DNA of 64,000 bases from positions 43,714 to 107,713 of the forward strand of contig NZ_NHOA01000020.1 of assembly GCF_002727125.1 (NCBI RefSeq), written 5' to 3'. Source of the stretch: Halorubrum persicum (GTDB lineage Archaea > Halobacteriota > Halobacteria > Halobacteriales > Haloferacaceae). This document shows positions 43,391 through 52,383 of the stretch, in pieces. The position numbers and the translations under genes are program-made. Below the pieces are notes generated by a model. That model was not told the origin of the DNA. It worked only from the letters and a program-made list of their open reading frames with translations, and did no database searches. Every line of letters starts with the position of its first letter. The first letter of the stretch is position 1.

Positions 43391-43447
43391 GTGCGGGGTC
43401 ACCATCGCGGAACCGCCGACAACCGCTTGGAACCAACCGCCGGCGAC

Positions 43448-45757
43448 TCACCGATCGTCGACGCCGTCAGCGCGCGTCTCGAAGACCACCCACTCGGCGT
43501 GAGCGTCCGGGTCCTCCGGGAGGTACGTCCCCTCGGTGCCGCACTCGGTGACCAGGCGGCACACCGAGCGCTCCGGGGGCCAGACGACCTCGACGCCGGC
43601 GTCCGCGGTGCCGCCCGCTTCACTACCGCCCGCTTCCCCGCCGCCCGCGGCTCGAACCGCCGCCTCCTGTCGGTAGGTGAACGTCGAGCCCGTCGGGTCG
43701 ACGAGCGTCACCGTCACGATCGCCTCGTCGCCCTCGGGGGCGATCGGGACGGTCGCGTTCGGCGCGCCGGCCAGCCGTACCCCGTCGGGCCCGACCGACC
43801 AGTCGACCGAGAGCGAGCCGTCGGGATCGTTCACGACGTAGCGCGCGAACTCGTCGCCCGTCCCCTCATCGGCAGCGCCACGCACCGTTTCCACGCGGAT
43901 CTGCGCGGTCTCGACGCGCTCGGGGATCCCGACCGTCGTCGTCGCGTCGACCCGGGCGCCGGCGCGAACGTCGAGGGGTTCGAGCTTGGGGTCGACGTGG
44001 CGGTCCGGGTCCGGCGTCCACTCCCCCTGGTACGCGTACCGGTGGAGGTCGCGGTCGGGGTAGGCGTCGATCACCGCGAAGTCCTCGACCGGGTCGCGGT
44101 CGAGCGCGTACACCACCTCCCCGTCGAGCCCGGGGTCGTTCCGGAACGGCTGGAACGGGTGATGGAGCCACTCGCCGTACGAGGTTGGGACGAAGACGAG
44201 GTCGTCGTCGAACGTGGCCGACTCGACCGGCTCGTACGCCGTCTCGTACTTGTCGGCGTGCGCCGCGTGCCGGTCGAGCGGCGCCTCGACCGCGGCGGCG
44301 GCGCCGAGCGCCCCGCCGAGGAGCGCGAGCGCCGCGACCGCGACGACCGCGGCACGCGCGGTTCGTCGAGGGATCCGAGATGAGAGCCGCGCGCGGAGCC
44401 GGGAGAGCCCGCGCCCGCCGGCGGCGACGGCGACGCCGCCGAAAACGGACAGCGGGACGAGGAGATCGAAGTGGTAGAACGGGCCGAAGCCGGCGACGAG
44501 CCCGTCGGTCGGGTCCGAGAACGTCGCGAGGAGGTTGTTCGTCCCCCAGAAGAAGAGGTTTCCGAGGACGACGGCGACGACGACGCCGACGAGCAGGAGC
44601 CCGGCGGTGCGCTCGAACCGTCGCATCGCGCGGGCGTCGGCGTCGTTTCGGTCGGTTCCGTCGCTCCCGTCGCTCCCGGCACTCGCTCCGAGGGCCGGCC
44701 GGCCGGACAGCCACCGCCGCGCGGCCGCCCCGCCGCCCGCGAGCGCGAGCAGCGTGCCGAGCGGTCCGGCGACGACCCAGCGCGTCGCGAGGTACCACAG
44801 CGCGTACCCGTTGGAGCGAAGCGCCAGTTCCGGCGTGTACTCCTCGGTGTGACCGAGGATGCGGCGCTCGCCGAAGCCGGGACCGTCCATCGGTGCGAAC
44901 GCCTCGTACGGGAAGGTCAGGGGCGACCCCGTCATCCGGAAGTTGTACGCGAGCGTGACGCCGACGAACAGGGTGCCGAAGAGGGCCGTGAGCCCGTGGC
45001 GGCGGACGGGGCCGGGGAGGGGGAGCGGCGGACCCCCCGCGTCTCGGACCGCGACGGCGACCCGGACGAGCGCGTGCAGGATGAACGGCGCCGCGAACAG
45101 CACCGCGGTGTACGGCCGGGCGAAGAAGGCGAGCCCGATCGCGACGCCCGCGAGTCCGGCGAACGCGACGGACCGATCGCGGACGCTTCGGAGGTAGGCG
45201 ACCGCGAACACCAGGTTCAGGAACGTCGTCGGCGCGTACGGGAGGAACACCGAGGAGGTGACGAGCGCCATCGGCGAGGCCGCGAAGAGGGCGGCGGCGG
45301 CGAGGCCGACCCGCCGGTCGAAGACCGTCGCGCCGAGCAGGTACACGAGCGCCGCGTTGCCCGCGGCGACGACAGCGAGCGTCACCCGGGGCTCGCCGAA
45401 CAGCCACATCGAGACCGCGTACATCGCCGCGGGGACCGGGTTGTACTTCGGGTAGAGCCGGCCGCCGTCCTCGATGAAGAACCACGGGTGGACGGCGTCG
45501 GCGAGCTCGCCCGCGTGGATCTCCAGTTGGCCGGAGAGGAGCAGCGCGGCCTGCATGAGGTACACGCCCTCGTCGTGGTTGACGGAGTGGCGCGCGAAGA
45601 CGGTCGCGGCGATGCCGAAGGTGAGGACGCCGACCGCGACGGCGAGGAGGGCGGCCGCGAGCGTGAAGCGGTCCGCGCGGGCGATCCGGGCGCGGCCGCG
45701 GCTCACGAGGCGGCGTGCGAACGAGCGCGGGGCAGAAGGGTCCTGACGGGACGACAC
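43448..45757 (-). CDS. GT39/ArnT-like membrane glycosyltransferase (GT-C fold)
   Basis: A 769-residue integral membrane enzyme starting at GTG 45757. About 12 transmembrane helices occupy residues about 30-530. The first outer loop carries FARHSVNHDEGVYLMQAALL, a GT-C acidic motif (Asp-Glu) as in protein O-mannosyl/ArnT-type transferases using polyprenyl-phosphate sugars. A hydrophilic C-terminal domain of ~240 residues is probably extracellular (EWLHHPFQPFRNDPGLDGEV, a beta-rich part with two Cys CRLVTECGTEG). Its start is 21 bp after the stop of the iron-binding lipoprotein gene, so they form an operon under iron box 3. Target glycan or protein unknown. Confidence 0.85.
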   Translation of the reverse strand: MSSRQDPSAPRSFARRLVSRGRARIARADRFTLAAALLAVAVGVLTFGIAATVFARHSVNHDEGVYLMQAALLLSGQLEIHAGELADAVHPWFFIEDGGRLYPKYNPVPAAMYAVSMWLFGEPRVTLAVVAAGNAALVYLLGATVFDRRVGLAAAALFAASPMALVTSSVFLPYAPTTFLNLVFAVAYLRSVRDRSVAFAGLAGVAIGLAFFARPYTAVLFAAPFILHALVRVAVAVRDAGGPPLPLPGPVRRHGLTALFGTLFVGVTLAYNFRMTGSPLTFPYEAFAPMDGPGFGERRILGHTEEYTPELALRSNGYALWYLATRWVVAGPLGTLLALAGGGAAARRWLSGRPALGASAGSDGSDGTDRNDADARAMRRFERTAGLLLVGVVVAVVLGNLFFWGTNNLLATFSDPTDGLVAGFGPFYHFDLLVPLSVFGGVAVAAGGRGLSRLRARLSSRIPRRTARAAVVAVAALALLGGALGAAAAVEAPLDRHAAHADKYETAYEPVESATFDDDLVFVPTSYGEWLHHPFQPFRNDPGLDGEVVYALDRDPVEDFAVIDAYPDRDLHRYAYQGEWTPDPDRHVDPKLEPLDVRAGARVDATTTVGIPERVETAQIRVETVRGAADEGTGDEFARYVVNDPDGSLSVDWSVGPDGVRLAGAPNATVPIAPEGDEAIVTVTLVDPTGSTFTYRQEAAVRAAGGGEAGGSEAGGTADAGVEVVWPPERSVCRLVTECGTEGTYLPEDPDAHAEWVVFETRADGVDDR

Positions 45758-45778
45758 GGGAGTCAGTGGGGGGAGTGC

Positions 45779-46936
45779 CTAGACCTCGACGCCGGCGTCG
45801 CGCATGAGGTCGATGGTCGCTTCGAGGTCGGACAGCTCCGCCAAGTCGATGTCGGGAACGTCGAGCTCGTCGATCGTCGGCAGGTCCCCGATCGGCTCGA
45901 CGTCGGGGATGAGCGGGTACTCGAACGTCGACCGGGCGAAGTAGTCCTGCGCCTCGGCCGACAGCAGGTGGCGGACGAAGTTCCCGGCGAGCGTCGCGTC
46001 GCTCGCCGTGTCGACGACTGCGGCGCCGGCGACGTTGAACACCGCGCCGGCGTCACCGCTGGTGAACGCGGTGGCGATCGACGCCCCCGGGTTGCCGTCG
46101 AGGACGCGCTGGATGTAGTAGTGGTTCGTGAACGCCGCGTCGATCTCCCCGTCGGCGATCCCCTGACAGGCGGCGAACTCGTTGTTGTACGGGGTGATGC
46201 CCGACTCGACGACGGCTTCGAGCCACTCGCGGGTGGTCTCCTCTCCCTCGATGATCCGCATCGCGGTGACGAACGCCTGACAGGAGCCGTAGGAGGGGGC
46301 CCAGCCGAGGTCGCCGTCGAACTCCTCGGGGTACGCCATGATGTCGTCGGGCATGCCCGACTCGGAGAACGACTCGGTGTTGTACGGAACGGTGCGGGCG
46401 CGGCCGGACGTGCCGATCCACTGGTCCGTCCGGAACTCCTCGCGGACCAGTTCGGCGACGTCGTCGGGGATCGCCTGCGTGCGTCCCGCGTCGGCGAGCG
46501 CGCCGAGCGACCCCGCGTTGACCGAGTAGAACACGTCGGCCGGCGACCCCTCGCCCTCGTTGACGATCGCGTTGACGTGGTCGGTGGAGCCGGCGTACCG
46601 AACGGTCAGGTCGAAGTCGTCGTACAGCTCTTCGATGTAGCTGACGAGCTCGCCGACGAGGAACTCGCCGCGCCCGGAGTACACCGTGAGCTCGCCCTCG
46701 AGATCGGGCATCTCGGCCATCGGCGTGCCGCCGGGGGCGTCGCGGCCCTCACGGCCGGAGCCGATCTGGCCGATGGACTCCCCGGCGTCGCCGTCGCCGC
46801 CGTCGCCGCCGTCGGAACTCTCGCCGTCGTCATTGTCGTCACCCATGCATCCGGCGAGCCCGACGACGCCGACTCCTCCGGCCGCAGCGAGGAACCGTCG
46901 TCGGTCGACGCTCTCGTCTGATCCGTGTGTCGCCAT
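45779..46936 (-). CDS. Fe(III)-binding ABC-transporter lipoprotein (FbpA-like), Tat signal
   Basis: A 385-residue extracellular solute-binding protein. The N-terminus DRRRFLAAAGGVGVVGLAGC is a Tat signal with a lipobox (LAGC), followed by a long acidic linker. The binding domain reads LTVYSGRGEFLVGELVSYIE near the start. The FTNHYYIQRVLDG segment contains the paired tyrosines that ligate ferric iron in FbpA-type proteins. It should serve the permease at 38018-39628. The start codon is 4 bp from iron box 3. Confidence 0.9.
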   Translation of the reverse strand: MATHGSDESVDRRRFLAAAGGVGVVGLAGCMGDDNDDGESSDGGDGGDGDAGESIGQIGSGREGRDAPGGTPMAEMPDLEGELTVYSGRGEFLVGELVSYIEELYDDFDLTVRYAGSTDHVNAIVNEGEGSPADVFYSVNAGSLGALADAGRTQAIPDDVAELVREEFRTDQWIGTSGRARTVPYNTESFSESGMPDDIMAYPEEFDGDLGWAPSYGSCQAFVTAMRIIEGEETTREWLEAVVESGITPYNNEFAACQGIADGEIDAAFTNHYYIQRVLDGNPGASIATAFTSGDAGAVFNVAGAAVVDTASDATLAGNFVRHLLSAEAQDYFARSTFEYPLIPDVEPIGDLPTIDELDVPDIDLAELSDLEATIDLMRDAGVEV

Positions 46937-46940
46937 GTGT

Positions 46941-46956
46941 TTTAGGCCAACCTAAA
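46941..46956 (-). promoter_or_regulatory. Iron box 3 (TTTAGG-N4-CCTAAA)
   Basis: TTTAGG-CCAA-CCTAAA, 5-20 bp upstream of the lipoprotein start codon, with a TATTTA-like TATA (complement of 46952-46957) overlapping its distal half. It controls the lipoprotein-GT39 operon. Confidence 0.82.
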
Positions 46957-46975
46957 TAGACTTAGTGGTGTCGGT

Positions 46976-48157
46976 TCAGTCGTCGGCGGGCGCCGGCGTC
47001 CGGCGGAGCGCGTCGAGGCAGTCGAGCCAGTCGCGCATGTACTCGCCGCAGTGATTGAGAAACGCGCCGTTGTTCCACTCGGCGAAGTCGCCCTCGGCGA
47101 GCGCGTCGGCCATCGCGTCGAAGACGGCCGCGTACGAGTCGGCGTCGTCGCCCGCCGCATCGATGACCTCCCAGACGTGCTCGTTCAGCTCCAACCCCGC
47201 CACCTCGTTCGCGAGGTCGTCGAACGTCGACCGCGCGGCCTTGTTGTGTTCACACAGCGGGTCGCCGTTGTAGATCCGCTTGTCGAGCACGTCGCAGGCG
47301 CGCTTCAGGAACAGGCCCGACCAGATGTCGTCGAACCGCCCCACGTCCCACTCGTTGTCGTCCATGGGAAGCTGGTAGAACGCCGGGATCACCTCGCGGC
47401 GGAACGCGAGGTTCATCGAGCAGACGGTGAGGTAGTTGCCGCGGGCGGCGACGAAGTCGCTCCCGAAGTCGTCGGCCGTCGTCCGCGTCTGGGCCTGTCC
47501 CTCCAGGTCGCCGTCCATGAGTATCCGGACGGCGTCGAGGTCGGGGACGTTCGTCCACAGGCCCTGGGATGCGACGACCTCGCCGGGCTCGACATCGACC
47601 GTGTCGGTCTCGACCACCTCGTCCATCGCCGAGTACGGGTAGCCGCGCGGGTAAAGCCCGTGCTCGTCGGCGTTCTGATAGAGCACGTTGACCCAGCTCT
47701 CGTCGGAGCGGACTCGCTCGATCTCGCCCCCGAACGCGAGGTTCTCCATGTGGCGGCCGAAGTAGTCCTCGTCGTCGTGCGGGAGGGTGTCGTCGTCGAT
47801 AAAGAGGCCGTACTCGAAGGAGTCGTCGGCCCACATGTACAGCAGGCCGAAGCTCGTCTCGGCGTGGCTCGCGGCCGGGACGACGTGGCCGTACTCCGCG
47901 ACCCCGTTGGCCTCGTACCACTCCTCGCGGCGGCTGCCGTCGAACACCTCGCCCGAGACGTCGAGGTCTGAGAGCAATGCTCGCATCTCCTCGACATCGC
48001 AGAAATCCTCCGTGACGAGCACGAAGTGGAGCCGAGAGACGTCGAACCCGTGGTCCCGGGCGTTTGCGACGTACTCGCGGAGGCACTCGTACTCCCGAAT
48101 CGTGGGGACGATCACGCAGATGTCCCCGCTCTCGACGGCTGAGCGGCGTTCTTCCAT
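46976..48157 (-). CDS. RGP/UDP-arabinopyranose-mutase-like glycosyltransferase protein
   Basis: A 393-residue soluble protein resembling the reversibly glycosylated polypeptide family (PF03214), which binds UDP-sugars and includes UDP-arabinopyranose mutases. The N-terminal strand is DICVIVPTIREYECLREYV. The nucleotide/metal-binding motif is YGLFIDDDTLPHDDEDYF (DDD). A conserved block is VAARGNYLTVCSMNLAFRRE, with PMDDNEWDVGRFDDIWSGLF and a C-terminal helical part after it. A catalytic Arg near SDFVAARGNYL is consistent with the self-glycosylating Arg of the family. It has its own iron box 12 bp upstream. Confidence 0.75.
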   Translation of the reverse strand: MEERRSAVESGDICVIVPTIREYECLREYVANARDHGFDVSRLHFVLVTEDFCDVEEMRALLSDLDVSGEVFDGSRREEWYEANGVAEYGHVVPAASHAETSFGLLYMWADDSFEYGLFIDDDTLPHDDEDYFGRHMENLAFGGEIERVRSDESWVNVLYQNADEHGLYPRGYPYSAMDEVVETDTVDVEPGEVVASQGLWTNVPDLDAVRILMDGDLEGQAQTRTTADDFGSDFVAARGNYLTVCSMNLAFRREVIPAFYQLPMDDNEWDVGRFDDIWSGLFLKRACDVLDKRIYNGDPLCEHNKAARSTFDDLANEVAGLELNEHVWEVIDAAGDDADSYAAVFDAMADALAEGDFAEWNNGAFLNHCGEYMRDWLDCLDALRRTPAPADD

Positions 48158-48168
48158 ACTCCGATGTT

Positions 48169-48184
48169 TTTAGGCGGGCCTAAA
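48169..48184 (-). promoter_or_regulatory. Iron box 4 (TTTAGG-N4-CCTAAA)
   Basis: TTTAGG-CGGG-CCTAAA between the flippase gene and the RGP-like gene, 12 bp upstream of the latter's start. It overlaps the flippase stop codon (TAG, complement of 48180-48182). Confidence 0.8.
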
Positions 48185-49400
48185 ACCTTGACGATCCGGG
48201 ATGCGACGGCTCGCTCTCGGCGTCGGTGGTGCTTCCCCCGTCAGGTTCGGCGGCGCCCTCGCCGTCGACTTCGGCGGGGCTCCCCCCGTCGGTCTGTATC
48301 GAGGGAGTCGCCTCACCGTCCCCGGCGGGCCCGGCCGTCGGCGAGAGGCCGAGCGCGATCGCCGCGACCCCGCCGCCGGCGAGCGTGATCGCGTTCTTCA
48401 ACGCGTGGTCGAGGATCGCCGCTGCGAGCGCCGTCTCGACCGGCAGTCCCGTCGCGCTCACGACGAGGCCGGTGAACGCCGCCTCGTACAGCCCGATCCC
48501 GCCCTGCGAGAGCGGGAGCACCTTCGCGAGGTTCCCGACGCTGACCGCGAGCGTGCCGACGACGAGCAGCGTCGGCGTGGGGACGAGGCCACCGATCCCG
48601 CCCACGAGCGCGGCGAGGACGAGCACGGCCGTGAGAACGTCGAGCGCCCAGACGACGGTGCTCCAGAGGAACACCGCACCGAGGCTCCGGGGGTCGGCGG
48701 CGACGACCCGGACGGCGGAGCCGAACCGGACGACGGCGTCGACGGCCCGAACGAGTCGGGGGCGCGCGACCCGCGCGCGGAGCGCGGGGCCGACCCGCCG
48801 GTCGCTCCGGGCGACCGCGACGACCGCAGCCGACACGATCCCGGCGACCGCGGCGATGCCGGCCGCGGCAGCGAGGGCGGTCGAGGGGGCGACCGCGCCG
48901 ATCGAGTCGCCCGATCCGGGCGAGCGGCCGGTCAGGAGCAGGACCCCGAGCGCGACGCCGCCGAGACCGCCGATCGCCACGAGGTCGAACGCGCGCTCGA
49001 CCGCGAGCGAGGCGACGCCCGTCGGGTACGGAACGTCCCGGCGCTCCTTGAGCAGGTACGCGCGAACACCGTCGCCGGCCCGCGCGGGGATCACGAGGTT
49101 CGCGGTCTGGCTCGCGAACACCGTCGCGGTGAGGAACCCGACCCGACAACGACGGCCCATCGCCGCGAGCACGTCGGCGTACCGGCGCCCGCGGACCGGC
49201 CACGAGAGGAGGTAGACGACGAGCGCGGCGCCGAGCAGCGCCGGATCCGCCGCCGTCGCCGCGCCGACCACCTTGTCGGCGTCGAGCGTTCGAACCGTGA
49301 CGGCGACCCCGATCGCGAGGACGGCGAACGTCCCGACGACCGTGAGCCGCTCCCGCGAGAGGTGGGTTCGGAGCCGGCCTCGAACGCGGCCGTCACTCAT
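48180..49400 (-). CDS. LPG-synthase-like/UPF0104 flippase membrane protein
   Basis: A 406-residue protein with about eight transmembrane helices, of the family to which the C-terminal half of Haloferax AglD belongs. Hallmarks are LLSWPVRGRRYADVL, FASQTANLVIPARAGDGVRAYLL and LSQGGIGLYEAAFTGLVV. It could translocate polyprenyl-linked sugars or, less likely, modify lipids. The last ~60 residues are a cytoplasmic or extracellular acidic low-complexity tail. It precedes the RGP-like gene and is preceded by iron box 5. Confidence 0.87.
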   Translation of the reverse strand: MSDGRVRGRLRTHLSRERLTVVGTFAVLAIGVAVTVRTLDADKVVGAATAADPALLGAALVVYLLSWPVRGRRYADVLAAMGRRCRVGFLTATVFASQTANLVIPARAGDGVRAYLLKERRDVPYPTGVASLAVERAFDLVAIGGLGGVALGVLLLTGRSPGSGDSIGAVAPSTALAAAAGIAAVAGIVSAAVVAVARSDRRVGPALRARVARPRLVRAVDAVVRFGSAVRVVAADPRSLGAVFLWSTVVWALDVLTAVLVLAALVGGIGGLVPTPTLLVVGTLAVSVGNLAKVLPLSQGGIGLYEAAFTGLVVSATGLPVETALAAAILDHALKNAITLAGGGVAAIALGLSPTAGPAGDGEATPSIQTDGGSPAEVDGEGAAEPDGGSTTDAESEPSHPGSSRF

Positions 49401-49454
49401 GGGCCAACCGCCGTTCGACGGCGTTCGAGGAGTCGTTCAGCGTGCACACGTTGA

Positions 49455-49470
49455 TTTAGGCCGGCCTAAA
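49455..49470 (-). promoter_or_regulatory. Iron box 5 (TTTAGG-N4-CCTAAA)
   Basis: TTTAGG-CCGG-CCTAAA, 55 bp before the flippase start on the minus strand, with an adjacent GTTAAGTTATTTAGG tract (complement, about 49466-49480) that may hold the TATA box. The rest of 49401-49619 has no gene or other element that I can identify. Confidence 0.8.
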
Positions 49471-49619
49471 TAACTTAACCTTGGCGGTCCTCACCGCCGA
49501 GAGCGACGGGCTCGGTGGTCCGAGGGCGGCGAACTGCCGGTCGCTCGGCACTCCGGCTCGTCATATCGGCCCGATCGCTACCCGGAACCCGTTTGTGTGT
49601 AGAATTCGAAAGACAACAC

Positions 49620-49916
49620 ATGACTGGTTCAGAAGTCGACGCCGAGGCCGAGCGCGTTCGGATGTGGCTCGTCGAGCGCACCTACTCCGACGACGAGCAA
49701 AACATGGTGATCCTCACGTACGCGACCGCGGACGGCGAGCGCTACTTCCGCAAGGAGCGGGCGCTGACCTCCTTCACCGACGTGCGCGACACGACGGCCG
49801 CCGTCGATGCCGCCCCCGAGAACGTGGGCGTCGTCGACGACCCCGCCGACCGTGAGCGGTACGCCGCCGAGGCCGAGCGGATGGCCGCGGAACACGACCC
49901 GGACGACGTGATCTGA
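49620..49916 (+). CDS. Small conserved haloarchaeal protein
   Basis: A 98-residue acidic protein. ATG 49620 is chosen because it follows an AT-richer leader (AGACAACAC) and begins the conserved-looking MTGSEVDAEAERVRMWLVER. The middle (ILTYATADGERYFRKERAL) forms a short beta domain. The end is acidic and helical. It resembles small uncharacterised haloarchaeal proteins. Upstream it faces the iron-box flippase gene divergently, with 219 bp between the two starts. Confidence 0.66.
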   Translation: MTGSEVDAEAERVRMWLVERTYSDDEQNMVILTYATADGERYFRKERALTSFTDVRDTTAAVDAAPENVGVVDDPADRERYAAEAERMAAEHDPDDVI

Positions 49917-49963
49917 CGCCGCCGCATTCGGATTTAACCGACTCCGGCGTGAACGAACGCACG

Positions 49964-50524
49964 ATGCGTGCCACGGTCGAGACCCTCGCTGTCGCGACGC
50001 TCGTCGGAATCGCACAGCTCGCGTTGAGCGTCGTCGGCCTCGCGGGGATCTTCGCGCTGTCGACGCCGCTTACCGCCGCGCCGTGGACGCTCGCCACCAG
50101 CGTGTACGCGCACGGATCGATCGGCCACCTGCTGGCGAACGCGCTCGCGCTGGTCCTCGTCGGCCCGCTCGTCGAGCGACGGACCACGCGGCTCCGGTTC
50201 CACGCGTTCGTGCTCGGAACCGGCGCGCTCGCTGGGGCCGCCCAGGTGACGCTCGGCGGGCTGATCGGTCCGCCGACGGCGGTGCTGGGACTGAGCGGCG
50301 CCGTCTTCGCGCTCGGCGGCTACCTCCTCGCGGGCAACGTCGTGAGCGCGACGCTGTTCGACCGGCTGCGGCTCTCCGCTCGGGCGCAGTTCGCGCTGTT
50401 CGGGCTCGCCGCCGTGGTCCTCACGGCGACGACCGCGGCGCCGGGCGTCGCGCTGATCGCCCACGCGACCGGCGCGTTCTGCGGGCTCGTCGCCGGGCGA
50501 ACGCGGTTGCTCGACGCGCGATAA
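49964..50524 (+). CDS. Rhomboid-family intramembrane serine protease
   Basis: A 186-residue polytopic protein with about six transmembrane helices. The rhomboid hallmarks are HGSIGHLLANALALVLVG (H..N motif in helix 2), GLSGAVFALGGYLL with the catalytic Ser in GxSG, and the catalytic His in ALIAHATGAFCGLVAGR. The start could be GTG 49949 or ATG 49964. ATTTAA at 49933-49938 sits about 29 bp before the latter and favours it. Confidence 0.84.
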   Translation: MRATVETLAVATLVGIAQLALSVVGLAGIFALSTPLTAAPWTLATSVYAHGSIGHLLANALALVLVGPLVERRTTRLRFHAFVLGTGALAGAAQVTLGGLIGPPTAVLGLSGAVFALGGYLLAGNVVSATLFDRLRLSARAQFALFGLAAVVLTATTAAPGVALIAHATGAFCGLVAGRTRLLDAR

Positions 50525-50620
50525 CGGCGCGACCGACGTGTAGTCATCGGCGCCGAACGGCGGCGACGCTAGCGAGCGTGTAAGAAAACGAAGGGAGCGT
50601 GTGAACGGACGCCCTAGCGC

Positions 50621-50929
50621 TTAGTCTTCGAGAACGATCTCGATGCTGACGTCGTTCGGCACTTGGACGCGCATGAGCTGACGGAGCGCGCGTTCGTCGG
50701 CGTCGATGTCGATCAGACGCTTGTGGACGCGCATCTCCCAGTGCTCCCACGTCGCCGTCCCCTCACCGTCCGGGGACTTGCGCGACGGGATCTCGAGCGT
50801 CTTCGTCGGCAGCGGGATCGGGCCCGACAGGGCGACCCCCGTCGAGTCCGCGATCTCGCGGACGTCGTCGCAGATGTCGTCGAGGTCCTCGGGGCTCGTG
50901 CCGGCGAGGCGGACGCGTGCCTGCTGCAT
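50621..50929 (-). CDS. rps10: Small ribosomal subunit protein uS10
   Basis: A 102-residue S10 with the archaeal motif [20 protein letters not shown] at residues about 8-27, [23 protein letters not shown] and [15 protein letters not shown]. It is 3 bp after the EF-1A stop, the usual haloarchaeal arrangement, so both are transcribed together with EF-1A first. Confidence 0.97.
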   Translation of the reverse strand: MQQARVRLAGTSPEDLDDICDDVREIADSTGVALSGPIPLPTKTLEIPSRKSPDGEGTATWEHWEMRVHKRLIDIDADERALRQLMRVQVPNDVSIEIVLED

Positions 50930-50932
50930 CGA

Positions 50933-52198
50933 TTATCGCTCGTTGACTTCGAGCACCTTGCCGGCCGCGATGGTCTGACCCATGTCGCGGATGGCGAAGC
51001 TGCCGAGTTCCGGGATCTCGCCGGACGGCTCGATGCTGAGCGGTTTCTGGGGGCGCACGGTGACGACCGCGGCGTCGCCGGACTTGATGAAGTCCGGGTT
51101 CTCCTCGGCGACCTCACCGGACGACGGGTCGATCTTCTGGTCGATCGACTCGATCGTACAGGCGACCTGCGCCGTGTGGGCGTGGAAGACGGGCGTGTAC
51201 CCGGCCGTGATGACCGACGGGTGCTGCATGACGACGACCTGCGCCTTGAACGTCTCGGCGACGCTCGGCGGGTCGTCCGCGGGGCCACAGACGTCGCCGC
51301 GGCGGATGTCGTCCTTGCCGATGCCGCGGACGTTGAATCCGACGTTGTCGCCGGGGCCGGCCTGCGGCACTTCCTCGTGGTGCATCTCGACCGTCTTCAC
51401 TTCGCCGCCCACGTCGGACGGCTGGAAGGAGACGTTGTCGCCCGTGTTGAGCATCCCGGTCTCGACGCGTCCCACGGGGACGGTCCCGATACCGGAGATG
51501 GTGTACACGTCCTGGATCGGCAGGCGGAGCGGCGCGTCCGTCGGCGGCTCGGCCTCCGGCAGGTCGTTGAGCGACTCCAGCAGTGTGGGGCCGTCGTACC
51601 AGTCGGTGTTCTCGGACTCCTCGGAGATGTTGTCGCCCTCGAACGCCGAGATCGGCACGAACGTCGTGTCGTCGGTCGCGAAGCGGACCTGGTTGAGGAG
51701 ATCGTTGACTTCCTCGACGACCTGGTCGTACGAGGACTCCTTGTAGTCGACGAGGTCCATCTTGTTGACGCCGATGATGAGCTCGTTGATGCCCAGCGTG
51801 CGGGCCAGGAACACGTGCTCTCGGGTCTGGGGCGCGACGCCGTCGTCTGCCGCGACGACGAGCACCGCGTTGTCGGCCTGCGAGGCGCCCGTGATCATGT
51901 TCTTCACGAAGTCACGGTGGCCCGGGCAGTCGACGATGGTGAAGTAGTACTCGTCGGTGTCGAACTCCTGGTGGGCGATGTCGATCGTGACGCCACGCTC
52001 GCGCTCCTCGGCGAGGTTGTCCATCACGTAGGCGAACTCGAAGCCGCCCTTGCCCTTCTCTTCGGCTTCCTCGCGGTGCTGCTCGATTACGTGCTCGGGG
52101 ACGCTCCCCGTCTCGAAGAGGAGGCGACCCACGAGCGTACTCTTGCCGTGGTCGACGTGGCCGATAATGGCCAGGTTCTGGTGCGGTTTGTCACTCAT
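50933..52198 (-). CDS. tuf: Elongation factor 1-alpha (aEF1A)
   Basis: A 421-residue translational GTPase that delivers aminoacyl-tRNA to the ribosome. G1 [12 protein letters not shown] starts at about residue 14. G2/switch I is [11 protein letters not shown]3 is [13 protein letters not shown]4 is NKMDL and G5 PISAFEG. Domain 2 begins [21 protein letters not shown], and the C-terminus is GKVLEVNER. Size and composition are normal. The start is ATG 52198; open codons upstream are spurious. Confidence 0.97.
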   Translation of the reverse strand: MSDKPHQNLAIIGHVDHGKSTLVGRLLFETGSVPEHVIEQHREEAEEKGKGGFEFAYVMDNLAEERERGVTIDIAHQEFDTDEYYFTIVDCPGHRDFVKNMITGASQADNAVLVVAADDGVAPQTREHVFLARTLGINELIIGVNKMDLVDYKESSYDQVVEEVNDLLNQVRFATDDTTFVPISAFEGDNISEESENTDWYDGPTLLESLNDLPEAEPPTDAPLRLPIQDVYTISGIGTVPVGRVETGMLNTGDNVSFQPSDVGGEVKTVEMHHEEVPQAGPGDNVGFNVRGIGKDDIRRGDVCGPADDPPSVAETFKAQVVVMQHPSVITAGYTPVFHAHTAQVACTIESIDQKIDPSSGEVAEENPDFIKSGDAAVVTVRPQKPLSIEPSGEIPELGSFAIRDMGQTIAAGKVLEVNER

Positions 52199-52383
52199 GG
52201 GGTAATCACGCGCTAAGGCGCTCTGTGAGTAAGTTTCGGTAGATTCCACTAAAACGGTTTCGATACGCCCCACAGACGATCGCGACGCCGTCGGGCGATT
52301 CTCGACAACGCGGCGCACGGGAAGACGACACACGGCCCGGTTCGCGTCCCCGGTCCGGTGAGGCGGTTCGGAAGCGAAACGGG

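Noticed and set aside
42748..43447. Insertion sequence in the lower-GC segment
   Set aside because: No transposase frame, no terminal inverted repeats and no target duplication could be found.
49515..49619. Upstream extension of the small protein at 49620
   Set aside because: The extra residues are Arg/Ser-rich and unlike the acidic mature sequence, and ATG 49620 starts the conserved-looking part.
52199..52383. Possible tRNA in the gap before hom (a GGTTCG-like sequence at about 52340)
   Set aside because: The five-base-pair stem for a T arm does not close and there is no acceptor stem or anticodon arm around it.
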